Positions 18,687 to 26,415 of a stretch of DNA of 64,000 bases are shown piece by piece; the stretch's first letter is position 1, and each line of letters starts with the position of its first letter. This DNA comes from Prochlorococcus marinus XMU1408. Its GTDB lineage: Bacteria; Cyanobacteriota; Cyanobacteriia; PCC-6307; Cyanobiaceae. The position numbers and the translations under genes are program-made. The notes beneath the pieces are model-generated. The model had not been told where the DNA came from. It did not search any database and worked only from the letters and a program-made list of their open reading frames with translations. The DNA lies in contig NZ_QJUE01000005.1 of NCBI RefSeq assembly GCF_003208055.1, positions 1 to 64,000 on the forward strand, given 5' to 3'.

Positions 18687-18993
18687 TAATATTTTTTTAT
18701 CTATTATATCTATTTTTCTATAAAAATAAAGATCCTTGAAAAGGACTGGCTCGTTTTTTCATTCAGTTAGATCCAAGGGAAGAAAATCTAATTCACAACA
18801 AAATTTCTTAGAATTGGTTACACTTTAATTTCTGTTGCAATACAAATGTATGCAACTGGTTATCAAGGGGGAAACTTTTTCAAACAATCTCATTTAACTG
18901 ATAACCAAATTTAATATATTCCATTAAAATAGTAAATGATACATATATTAGGTATAGAATAACACAATAAAATTATATAACCTTTTTTATAAT
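18687..18993. other. Intergenic region between divergent genes, with inverted repeat
   Basis: No gene is visible in these 307 bases. They separate the ribbon-helix-helix gene from the divergently read glycosyltransferase, so both promoters should be here. A 9-bp inverted repeat TGGTTATCA (18857-18865) and TGATAACCA (18899-18907) is a possible operator or hairpin. TATA-like AT tracts just before 18994 cannot be called as a promoter with confidence. Confidence 0.35.
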
Positions 18994-20460
18994 ATGAAAG
19001 GCCTTAAATTTATAAAATATATAAAAATAAATAAGTATTTTTTTATTCTAATAAGCTTATATCTAATTTTCTCAGTTAGCACATATTCAATCTGGCAGTC
19101 TAAAAACTATAATAATGTGACAGGGGATGAGCCGCATTATTTAGTAATAGCCAATGGGATTTCTAAGTATCATTCTTTTGAACAAACTAAACCATATCAA
19201 GAAGAATTTATTACCCGAGAAATATATGCACCTGGTTTGAATTCTGCTAATAAAAACTCAATTCCACAACCAGATAATACACATGCAGTAATGGGGCCTA
19301 ATGGTTTATTTAATGTACACAATATTGGTCTCCCATTGCTATTAGCAATTCCTTTTAAAATTTCTGGAGTTCAAGGCTGCAAGGCTTTTATGATATTGAA
19401 TGGTGGATTTATTATTTTTTCTATTTGGAATATTCTATCTTTACTTTGTCCTAATGAAAATATTAGATTTTTAGCAACAATACCTTTAGCGATTTCAAAC
19501 CCATTAATTTTCGCCTCAAATCAAATTTATCCTGAATTACCAGCAGCCTCTATTTCATTAATTGGTATATATTGGATTGTTTTAGAAAGAAAGAAAGATC
19601 TATCAAAAATAAATATTGATTGGTTTACTTTTATTAGTATTTCCTTTTTACCTTGGCTTCATATTAAGTATTTGACGACATTAATAATACTTTTAACTTT
19701 TATGGTATTTATTCTTATCAGATACAATAAAAATAAAAAAAGATTATTATATTTATCTATTCCTACAATTCTTTCCTTTCTACTTTTATTTTGGTATAAT
19801 CATTATGCATTTGGCAATATCACAGGTCCATACAATCAATGGACTAAGTATGGTAATAATATTGAGTTCTCATGGAAGGCTATAACTGTTTTCTTTGGAT
19901 TATTATTTGATCAAGAACAAGGTATTTTCTTACAAAATCCGATAAATCTTTTAGGTTTGATTTCTATTGGATTATTATATAAAAAAAATAAGATAATTTG
20001 TTTAACAATTGCATTAGTTTCCTTATCATCGATCTTTATAAATAGTATTCATCCGGCTTGGTATGGAGGATATTCTCTTATTGGAAGATTTGGGTGGACT
20101 GGAGGAATTATTTTTATGCTTTATGCTGGATATTTTCTAATATGGATTGGCCTAATAAATAAGAAATTACTAATACTTATAAGTAGTATATCTATAGCTA
20201 TAGCAATACATATTTATAAGCTATTTACAATTGACTCTTTACATCTTTATAATTTAGAAAACAATCCTAATTCAAGTCGTTTATATAGCTATCTTGGTAA
20301 TCAGCTTCCTTCTTGGATGGAAGCTGATAAAGTGATTTTTCATACGCCAAACTTAATTTTTTTACTCCTCTCTATTTTACTTTTATATAGTGGCTTTATT
20401 ATTAATAATATCATTGATAAAGAATTAGAATCTGAAAAGATCTCTATTAATAAAAGATAA
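18994..20460 (+). CDS. GT-C-type membrane glycosyltransferase (PMT/ArnT-like)
   Basis: 488 residues with about ten hydrophobic segments. The first extracytoplasmic loop contains GDEPHYL near residue 45, the acidic motif position expected for lipid-linked GT-C enzymes such as protein mannosyltransferases or ArnT. These use polyprenyl-phosphate sugars on the periplasmic side. The acceptor is unknown. Location near pilus and GT4 genes makes pilin or surface-glycan glycosylation plausible. Confidence 0.6.
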   Translation: MKGLKFIKYIKINKYFFILISLYLIFSVSTYSIWQSKNYNNVTGDEPHYLVIANGISKYHSFEQTKPYQEEFITREIYAPGLNSANKNSIPQPDNTHAVMGPNGLFNVHNIGLPLLLAIPFKISGVQGCKAFMILNGGFIIFSIWNILSLLCPNENIRFLATIPLAISNPLIFASNQIYPELPAASISLIGIYWIVLERKKDLSKINIDWFTFISISFLPWLHIKYLTTLIILLTFMVFILIRYNKNKKRLLYLSIPTILSFLLLFWYNHYAFGNITGPYNQWTKYGNNIEFSWKAITVFFGLLFDQEQGIFLQNPINLLGLISIGLLYKKNKIICLTIALVSLSSIFINSIHPAWYGGYSLIGRFGWTGGIIFMLYAGYFLIWIGLINKKLLILISSISIAIAIHIYKLFTIDSLHLYNLENNPNSSRLYSYLGNQLPSWMEADKVIFHTPNLIFLLLSILLLYSGFIINNIIDKELESEKISINKR

Positions 20461-20728
20461 ATAAATAAATAAATTAGAGCTCAGAACATAGTACCAGAAT
20501 TTTCTTCGTGAAGTTGAACCCTTGAAATCAAAAGCTCTTTTCCATGCCTCGGTAAAAGAAGTTAGCAGTATCAATTCAAGCTAATGTTATTAAAACGTGC
20601 TTAAGCAAATTTCTCAACATATGTCTTTCCAGATTTTAACTATCTAGTTCTATGGATAAAACATTAAAAATTAAAGATGAATTTATATAAAGCTATCTCC
20701 TCAGGATTATCAAATAATTCTGTTTCTA
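20461..20728. other. Non-coding stretch with no clear feature
   Basis: I see no tRNA, repeat or convincing gene. A 28-codon open stretch on the + strand (contains FLREVEPLKSKALFH) has no start and no recognisable family. Confidence 0.3.
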
Positions 20729-20956
20729 TTATCTAAACCTATATGGAGATGGTTTTTCTCTAGAGATACAACCACTAACACAATTGATGTTTATTGGAGC
20801 ATGAAAACGTGAGTCATCACCTTCTATTTCTACTGAACCACTAATTTTTATTGTTTGATCATATGCACTTACTGTCATTGGTAGTGTTCCAATGCTTAAA
20901 GCAAGAGCAAAAATTGATGCTGGGGTAGCAAGTCTTAGAAGGGTTTCCCTATCCAT
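20729..20956 (-). CDS. Small secreted protein of unknown function
   Basis: 75 residues from the ATG at 20956. A longer frame from 21040 is less likely because it lacks the signal sequence at its start and overlaps a coding remnant on the other strand. Residues 1-31 form a signal peptide ending in VSA. The mature part (YDQTIKISGSVEIEGDDSRF) is short, with a CVSGC pair that could form a disulfide. No family recognised and no clear Shine-Dalgarno site. Confidence 0.45.
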   Translation of the reverse strand: MDRETLLRLATPASIFALALSIGTLPMTVSAYDQTIKISGSVEIEGDDSRFHAPININCVSGCISREKPSPYRFR

Positions 20957-21007
20957 TAAAAAAGAAGAACTATTATTTTTATAATAGTTAGAAATAAAAA
21001 TCATTAA

Positions 21008-21094
21008 CAAAACAATTGGAATGATGCAACTCTTGCTCAAACGACTGGATCAGGAGCAGGACTTGCGGAAATTCCTATCCCTTCATGTAATTAA
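21008..21094 (+). pseudogene. Possible gene 3'-end remnant, perhaps of a pilin
   Basis: A 28-codon open stretch without a start codon reads NNWNDATLAQTTGSGAGLAE and ends IPIPSCN before a stop at 21092. The composition and the terminal Cys are like the ends of some type IV pilins, but this is only a visual impression. It lies in a 422-base gap (20957-21378), the rest of which shows only an ACTTCTCA/TGAGAAGT inverted repeat about 90 bases apart. Confidence 0.25.
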
Positions 21095-21378
21095 TATAGT
21101 TTTTAAAGCACCAATCAATACTTTAAAGAATCCAACTGTTCGATCAATTTTATTGAAATATAAACAAAGCTTGACCAAGCTCTCTGTTTAAGAAGTTTAA
21201 ATATGGGTTCTAAAAACACTTCTCAAGAGTAATCATTTTTTAGAAATTGTGTTGTGGGAATTAGAGATGGTGTTTTGGCAATGGAAATCAATATATCAAC
21301 ATGTCTCAAGATGTTGTGAGAAGTATTTTTAGTCAAAGATTTAGATATTTACTAAATAAATTTAATTTCTAAATTTTG

Positions 21379-22503
21379 TCAAATAAGTTTTTTTAAAATT
21401 ACATTTATTAATTTTTCAGAAGAAGATCTCCAAGAAAAGTTATTATGAATTATTTCAGCATTTAGCAAAGCTTGCTCCTTAACAAGCTTCCAATTATCAA
21501 CAATTAGTATCATTTTACTTGCTAAATCCTTGATATCCGGTTTTGCCCATTTAACAATAATATCTTCTTTGTATTTATTGTACTTAAGGAACAATTTATC
21601 CTCTATTAATTCTTTTTTAAATTTAAGGTCAGAGTATAATTGATTGCAGTACTTTAAGTATTCTGTTTGTCCACTATAGTTAGTAGCGATATAAGGGATG
21701 CCACAAGAAATTGCCTCAATAAGTGGAAGTCCCCAACCTTCGCCCTTACTTGGAAATAAAAAACAATTAGCAGATCTATAAAATTGTGCCATCAATTCAA
21801 CTTTAAGATAACTCCCGGCGGGTTCACTCTTTACTATTTCTATTTGGTGTCTGCGATCAGATTTTATCAACTCAGAAGCTTGTTCAAGTGCATTAGATAA
21901 AAACAGGTTATCTAGCTTTAATAGCAATCTATAATTTGAATCTTTTGAAAAACTTAATTCAAATGCTTCGATAATTTCCTTATAACTTTTTCGAGCTTCA
22001 TATTTTCCAACTGCCACAAAAATAAATGGATCTCCTTCTTTCATTGGTAATTTTGAGTTCCATGAATGAAATATTATTGGGTCTACACCGAGGGGGACAA
22101 CTTCTACTTTTTCTTGTGCTATTTCCGAACATAAAATTTCAGCGCCCCATTTTGAAGGAGTAAGAACTAAGTCATATTCATTTAAAATCTCTTTAACTCC
22201 TAAAGGTAAAACTTCTGTCTCAAACATAGTATATATAACTTTATAGCCAGGGAGCTCAATTTCTAATAATTGTCTATCTAAACCATGTGTTAGATGTATA
22301 TTGATAAAATTAAATTTATTTCTATTTAAATTAAGCTGCTCACATGTTTTGCTAAATTTAACATTATCCCTGGGATCAGAAACAATGACTTGAAAAAGAT
22401 TATTAGGTAATATTAATTCTAATTCCTTTTTGAAGTTTAATGCACAGACCCCATAACCAATTCTTGGATCAGGGCTGCAAATAAAATGAATAATTAATTT
22501 CAT
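21379..22503 (-). CDS. GT4-family glycosyltransferase
   Basis: 374 residues. It has a GT-B fold pattern: N-terminal MKLIIHFICSPDPRIGYGV, the middle FIFVAVGKYEARKSYKEIIE, and the donor-site block LFPSKGEGWGLPLIEAISCG followed by IPYIATNYSGQTEYL, including the E-x7-E type motif of GT4. Such cytoplasmic enzymes transfer sugars from nucleotide donors to glycans. The gene stands alone on the - strand, with a 422-base gap downstream. Confidence 0.85.
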   Translation of the reverse strand: MKLIIHFICSPDPRIGYGVCALNFKKELELILPNNLFQVIVSDPRDNVKFSKTCEQLNLNRNKFNFINIHLTHGLDRQLLEIELPGYKVIYTMFETEVLPLGVKEILNEYDLVLTPSKWGAEILCSEIAQEKVEVVPLGVDPIIFHSWNSKLPMKEGDPFIFVAVGKYEARKSYKEIIEAFELSFSKDSNYRLLLKLDNLFLSNALEQASELIKSDRRHQIEIVKSEPAGSYLKVELMAQFYRSANCFLFPSKGEGWGLPLIEAISCGIPYIATNYSGQTEYLKYCNQLYSDLKFKKELIEDKLFLKYNKYKEDIIVKWAKPDIKDLASKMILIVDNWKLVKEQALLNAEIIHNNFSWRSSSEKLINVILKKLI

Positions 22504-22665
22504 ATTTCAATTAGATATTGAAAATCTTAAGCTCAGAAATATTGGCTAAATCTTACCTTATTGACTAGAAAAATTAACTAACAAATCGAAGCGAAGCATT
22601 TCTCAGTCTCATCTGCCTCAAAAACAGGGCTAGACTTAGCTATAAATGTCTAAAAATTCATTCAA

Positions 22666-22743
22666 ATGTCAGAAAAAGTTAAAACAGTCCCAATGAGACA
22701 TGGAGGAAATAAGTACTTTTTTAGGTACATAATGAGTTTATGA
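22666..22743 (+). CDS. Possible 25-residue leader peptide upstream of the degenerate pilin
   Basis: ATG at 22666 opens a short frame (MSEKVKTVPMRHGGNKYFFR then YIMSL), whose TGA overlaps the pilin ATG as ATGA. Such an overlap can couple translation. No homologue is known to me, so chance is quite possible. Confidence 0.25.
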   Translation: MSEKVKTVPMRHGGNKYFFRYIMSL

Positions 22744-23384
22744 ATAAGCAAACCAAATACCCAAGTTTATTTGACCAGGCTTTAGCCATAGCGATCGACG
22801 AAGGTAAGATTGAATCCTCAAAAGAGGCTGCTCCTTTTCAAAGTGGAATTGTGGGAGAGAATTATCTTCTGTTTTCTAAACAACGAAAACTTATAAAAAG
22901 TATCCCACTAGAAAAACTCAAAAGGAATACTCGTATCGTCCGTAATACGAATAAGGCTCAGGGGTGTTTTGCAAATTCTTTAGTTGTAACAGCTATCCTT
23001 GCTTTCCTCTCAATGCTTGCCCTTCCTAAATTCGAAGGCATATCTGAAAAAGCAAAATCGGCAGCCGCTAGGAATACAATTGCAACCATGGCAAAATCAT
23101 GTGCTGTAAAGATAGCTGATGCGGGAACAGGCACTATCATTGTTCCTGAAATTCAAGGCTATAAATCAAAGAAAAAGAATATTGCCGGCTTCTATTTAGG
23201 AAATAATAGAAAAATATCAGGTACAAGTATTGTCTGTCCGACGACAGGAGAAATAAAACTTATATCCGAGAACGAGTGGAAGCATCCCTCATACTCTTAT
23301 AACTTTGAAACAGGTAAAAAAACATGTATTGCTGACTCTGGATCATATGCTGAGCAGTGGGGTTGCTTGAATGGCGAATGGTGA
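22740..23384 (+). CDS. Degenerate type IV pilin paralogue with long N-terminal extension
   Basis: 214 residues. Residues 76-120 align with the main pilin of this locus: a hydrophobic helix (SLVVTAILAFLSMLALPKFE) followed by EKAKSAAARNTIATMAKSCA, against TKARNAAAKSTIATIAKECA in the pilin at 4950. The prepilin site is damaged: after the Gly comes Cys-Phe-Ala-Asn-Ser, so neither Phe1 nor Glu5 is kept. The leader is about 75 residues instead of 25. Without Glu5 it may be poorly assembled. It ends 140 bases left of the first ychF-end repeat. The Cys near the C-terminus (WGCLNGEW) matches the main pilin. Confidence 0.65.
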   Translation: MNKQTKYPSLFDQALAIAIDEGKIESSKEAAPFQSGIVGENYLLFSKQRKLIKSIPLEKLKRNTRIVRNTNKAQGCFANSLVVTAILAFLSMLALPKFEGISEKAKSAAARNTIATMAKSCAVKIADAGTGTIIVPEIQGYKSKKKNIAGFYLGNNRKISGTSIVCPTTGEIKLISENEWKHPSYSYNFETGKKTCIADSGSYAEQWGCLNGEW

Positions 23385-23493
23385 TAGATATAAACCCACG
23401 ATACTTATTTTTCGCGCCAATCCTTATTGAATACAGTCTCACTCGTCTCAAAATCATAGTCAATATATCCCAAGAACACCTAAATATTAGAAT

Positions 23494-23664
23494 AAAAGTT
23501 AGAATTTGTTCTAACATGATATTTGAGAACCATTGGTATAACAAGCCTACTATACGTTGAATAAAAACTCCATCACGTCCAGTTATACCAGTTGATTACA
23601 AGCAAAAATCAGAGTTAGACATAAACACGAAAAAGTTAGACAAAGTTAGACAGCCAGACGAGCC
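23494..23664. repeat. ychF-end repeat A with arm-like sites (putative attachment site)
   Basis: From 23550 to 23664 this is a 115-bp copy, one mismatch, of 30252-30366. Its core (from 23550, CTATACGTTGAATAAAAACT...) matches the end of ychF and would encode DVMEFLFNV-stop on the - strand. The left side has GTTAGAA/TTCTAAC (23498-23515). The right side has three GTTAGAC sites (23614, 23635 and 23645). The 9-bp inverted repeat TGGTATAAC/GTTATACCA (23534, 23582) flanks the core. It fills most of the 342-base gap after the pilin gene. Confidence 0.8.
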
Positions 23665-23726
23665 ATCTTGATATTCCAATAAGTCTTTGAACTGAACTAT
23701 CATTAAAATTCTTTCGGAAAGAATGG

Positions 23727-24440
23727 TTACGCGAACCCTCGCCCTCTGGATTTAGTGACATCACCCACCGTTAAGAAGTGAGTTTTATCACTGCCAACGT
23801 CATAAAGAGTGTAATTAGCTCCTGCTCCAATTCCTATCACTGCACGTTTAGGAAGAGTATGTTCCTGGTTTCGTTTTCCATTTAAATCTTTTACTTTTGA
23901 GTCAACTACAGCATCAGTCAACTCAAGATGAAATTGCTGTTTACTTCTAGCTGTGAATAATCTATTCACATTAAGGCGGGTAATTCGATCAAGAAGAGTA
24001 AGTGGAGGTGTTTGCATTGTCAGAATGTCTCCTACATCTTTTGAGCTTCCGTGAATCAAACCACAATCAAGTTCTACAAATCCAAATTGTAGTGATGATA
24101 TCCATCCCAAATAATATGGATCTACAGCATTCATAAGAGCATTGACAGCATCGTCTCCTTTATTGAGTCGTAACGCATCTGCCTTTCTCTCCCCACGGTA
24201 ACCTGATTCTGCCAATAATTGTTCCTCCCACCAGCCATAGATACAGTGAGGTTTCAAATCACCACGATGAGGATTTACTAATCTATTTAAAAGTGCATCA
24301 CAATTCTTATCTGGTCCTACAACGTCTCCCAAAACAAAAAGAGTTATATCTCCGCGAGTATTTTTTAAATCTTTTTGAATCAATTCATAAGTCTCAAGAT
24401 CACCCATAAGACCACTTAAAAGTGCCCAACGTTCAATCAT
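23727..24440 (-). CDS. Metallophosphoesterase-like protein with lost metal ligands
   Basis: 237 residues from the ATG at 24440, whose ATGA overlap with the preceding stop favours it over an upstream GTG. The order of motifs follows calcineurin-like phosphoesterases, but key ones are altered: the usual SDxHGN is SGLMGD, GNHD/E is GWWEE, and GHTH is replaced by ARSKQ. GDVVGPDKN and LIHGS remain. It may therefore be a non-catalytic partner of the next gene. Third gene of a tight leftward operon with the CobW-like gene. Confidence 0.6.
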   Translation of the reverse strand: MIERWALLSGLMGDLETYELIQKDLKNTRGDITLFVLGDVVGPDKNCDALLNRLVNPHRGDLKPHCIYGWWEEQLLAESGYRGERKADALRLNKGDDAVNALMNAVDPYYLGWISSLQFGFVELDCGLIHGSSKDVGDILTMQTPPLTLLDRITRLNVNRLFTARSKQQFHLELTDAVVDSKVKDLNGKRNQEHTLPKRAVIGIGAGANYTLYDVGSDKTHFLTVGDVTKSRGRGFA

Positions 24441-25252
24441 CGTTCGCACACATGGCTAGCATCTTCAGCCAGTTCAGCAAATTCAAAACCGTTGCTCAAA
24501 CGCCATGCAAACACATGGGGTAGACCAGCCTCAATAATTGCCTCACATGTTCGATCAATGTCGTAAGCAACTTCTCTAATCTCAATATCATTCTTTATAT
24601 CGTCATGAATAACATAGGTAGCATTTACTCCTCCATGACGAGGTTCTCCGACAGATCCAGCATTTACAATTCTTCTAAAAGGTAAAGTCATTTTTGTATC
24701 TTCTCTTTCACGATCGGAAGCATTTTTAATATTTACGCGAATTGATCCATTCCCTAATTCACGTACATATGGGAGATGAGTATGACCGCAAAACAAAGTA
24801 TCGGCTCCACTCATCTCAACTCGTTCTAATGCTGCGAATGCATCCATATCTGGAAGCAGATACTCATGCTGACTGTTGGGACTTCCATGTACGAATAACG
24901 ATCTACCTCTTCTAATCGAGGTTGGGAGACTAGCTAGAAATTCTTTGTTTTCATCAGTCAACTTCTCCGTTGTCCATTGATGAGCCATATGTCCTCGCCT
25001 TTCTGCAAGCTGAGATGGATAGCTGCAATCACAAGCATCAAGACCATCAATTATGTCTTCATCCCAGCAACCCTGACAGGTTTCTATCTTCCTATCTCTA
25101 ATAAGCTCAACAACTTCATTTGGCTGAGGACCATAGCCAACAAGATCGCCAAGACATGTAATGGTCTCAATTCCTTGCCGATCAATATCAGCTAGCACAG
25201 CTTCCACTGCTGAAAGATTGGCATGTAAACAAGAAATTACTGCGTGATTCAT
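24437..25252 (-). CDS. Metallophosphoesterase-like protein with a Cys-substituted motif
   Basis: 271 residues from the ATG at 25252, 4 bases after the CobW-like stop. The longer frame to 25327 overlaps that gene and is less likely. Motifs: CLHANLSAVEAVL in place of SDIHGN (Asp changed to Cys), LGDLVGYGPQPNEVVELI (intact), GCWDE in place of GNHD, LFVHGSP, CGHTHLP (intact) and NAGSVGEPRHG (intact). The fold is that of a YfcE/class III phosphodiesterase, but the metal site may bind differently. Substrate unknown. Confidence 0.75.
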   Translation of the reverse strand: MNHAVISCLHANLSAVEAVLADIDRQGIETITCLGDLVGYGPQPNEVVELIRDRKIETCQGCWDEDIIDGLDACDCSYPSQLAERRGHMAHQWTTEKLTDENKEFLASLPTSIRRGRSLFVHGSPNSQHEYLLPDMDAFAALERVEMSGADTLFCGHTHLPYVRELGNGSIRVNIKNASDREREDTKMTLPFRRIVNAGSVGEPRHGGVNATYVIHDDIKNDIEIREVAYDIDRTCEAIIEAGLPHVFAWRLSNGFEFAELAEDASHVCER

Positions 25253-25256
25253 ATCG

Positions 25257-26045
25257 TCAAGTTGAATAACTTGGCTGCATTTGTGTATCTCTAAGAGGGG
25301 CTTGATGAAGCTCCAAAACTGAATCATTCAAGAGACAAAGCTGAATAGTTGATTCAATTCCTACGGGGTCAAGATTTTTCCCTTGAACAACAAGTTCAGA
25401 TATTGTTGTAGGTCTACCACTAGGAGGTGAGACAGTATTAAGAGGTAAAAATTGCGAACCTTTTTGGCTAACAATCCAGTTAAAGAACATAGATCTACCA
25501 TCGGGGATATTCATCAAGGCTTTAGCTCTATAAACATCTCCATAAGCACCATTTACCAGCTCGAACCAAAAGGTATTAAGACTAGGTGGATCCCAAACAT
25601 TCCGATGAAGCTTGAACCTGCATGATTCAATTTGATTGAAATTTAATGTGTCATTAATGGGTAATTCCCTATCACGTCCAAAATGAAGGTATTTATCTGG
25701 TTCGAGGTTTAAAGTTGCAAGTTGTTTGATTACGCGCGGATCAATTCCAGCCAAACCAAGCTCTTTAGGAATTCGAAACTGAGGAAGCTCAATCAATATA
25801 AAAGAATCATCTTGATGCGAAATAGAGTCTGCACTGGACCTTGATAAATCTATTAATTGAGGAATTTGATCTTTAAGAAAGGCATAGTCAATATCTGTAG
25901 AAGCTACTTGCTGTAGATCAATATCTCCGTAACCAGATAGACGCAAAAAGCCACAACGACCTTTGCGTGACTTGAGATTATTAAGAATCCAATTCGTTTT
26001 ACCACAGCCTGGCGATCCTGAAATCAGCCACGTATTGCTGCCCAT
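25257..26045 (-). CDS. CobW/COG0523-like P-loop protein, divergent
   Basis: 262 residues from ATG 26045 (a GTG 9 bases upstream is also in frame). Walker A is GSPGCGKT at residues 10-17. The C-terminal part (WDPPSLNTFWFELVNGAYGD and VYRAKALMNIPDGRSMFFNW) resembles the CobW C-terminal domain. COG0523 GTPases deliver metals such as zinc. The CxCC metal motif typical of the group is not visible, so function is uncertain. First gene of an operon with the two phosphoesterase-like genes. A Zur/Fur-like palindrome lies 42-64 bases upstream. Confidence 0.6.
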   Translation of the reverse strand: MGSNTWLISGSPGCGKTNWILNNLKSRKGRCGFLRLSGYGDIDLQQVASTDIDYAFLKDQIPQLIDLSRSSADSISHQDDSFILIELPQFRIPKELGLAGIDPRVIKQLATLNLEPDKYLHFGRDRELPINDTLNFNQIESCRFKLHRNVWDPPSLNTFWFELVNGAYGDVYRAKALMNIPDGRSMFFNWIVSQKGSQFLPLNTVSPPSGRPTTISELVVQGKNLDPVGIESTIQLCLLNDSVLELHQAPLRDTQMQPSYST

Positions 26046-26086
26046 ACAGCACACAAATCAATGTATAGAAATATACACTGGACATG

Positions 26087-26109
26087 AAAACGATAATCAT
26101 TATTGTTTT
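26087..26109 (-). promoter_or_regulatory. Zur/Fur-like operator upstream of the CobW-like gene
   Basis: The 23-bp palindrome AAAACGATAAT-C-ATTATTGTTTT has arms matching at 10 of 11 positions. The core GATAATCATTATT closely resembles the GATAATCATTATC-type Fur/Zur boxes of bacteria, including cyanobacteria. It lies just upstream of the start at 26045, as expected for a repressor site that opens under zinc (or iron) shortage. Confidence 0.6.
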
Positions 26110-26187
26110 GCTACCTAGATATTTAATTATTGAGACTCCCTGTCTCAAAAAAAAACTTTCCCGTCTCAAAAAGTTATAAAAAAAAAG

Positions 26188-26293
26188 GTTAGACAAGCGT
26201 TTTGTCTAATCCTTGAGAATCCTTGGTATAACTAAACTTCTAGACGTTGGATAAAAACCCCATAACGTCCAGTCATACCAATTGATTACAAGC
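26188..26293. repeat. ychF-end repeat B (putative attachment site, diverged)
   Basis: Core 26240-26293 (CTAGACGTTGGATAAAAACC) has several substitutions against repeats A and C but keeps GTCCAGTCATACCAATTGAT. On the - strand it would encode DVMGFLSNV-stop. TGGTATAAC is at 26224. The left arm is GTTAGACAA/TTGTCTAA (26188-26209), an 8-bp inverted repeat. The right arm GTTAGAC sites of A and C are absent. The 361-base gap (26055-26415) holds otherwise only the operator-like palindrome. Confidence 0.7.
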
Positions 26294-26415
26294 TTTCATT
26301 TGCCGATGACATAGCTGTGGAGATATTCATGAAGACCAAGTAGACTGGTTGCGCTTAGACCTACACGATCTATATTATATATATAATTTATTAAAAATAG
26401 ACTATATATATAGGC

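Noticed and set aside
20461-21378. tRNA or other RNA gene in the gene-poor stretch
   Set aside because: No cloverleaf-like arrangement or known RNA motif could be made out.
25253-25327. Longer N-terminus of the phosphoesterase-like gene
   Set aside because: It would overlap the CobW-like gene by about 70 bases, and the ATG at 25252 lies just behind that gene's stop and directly before the motif.
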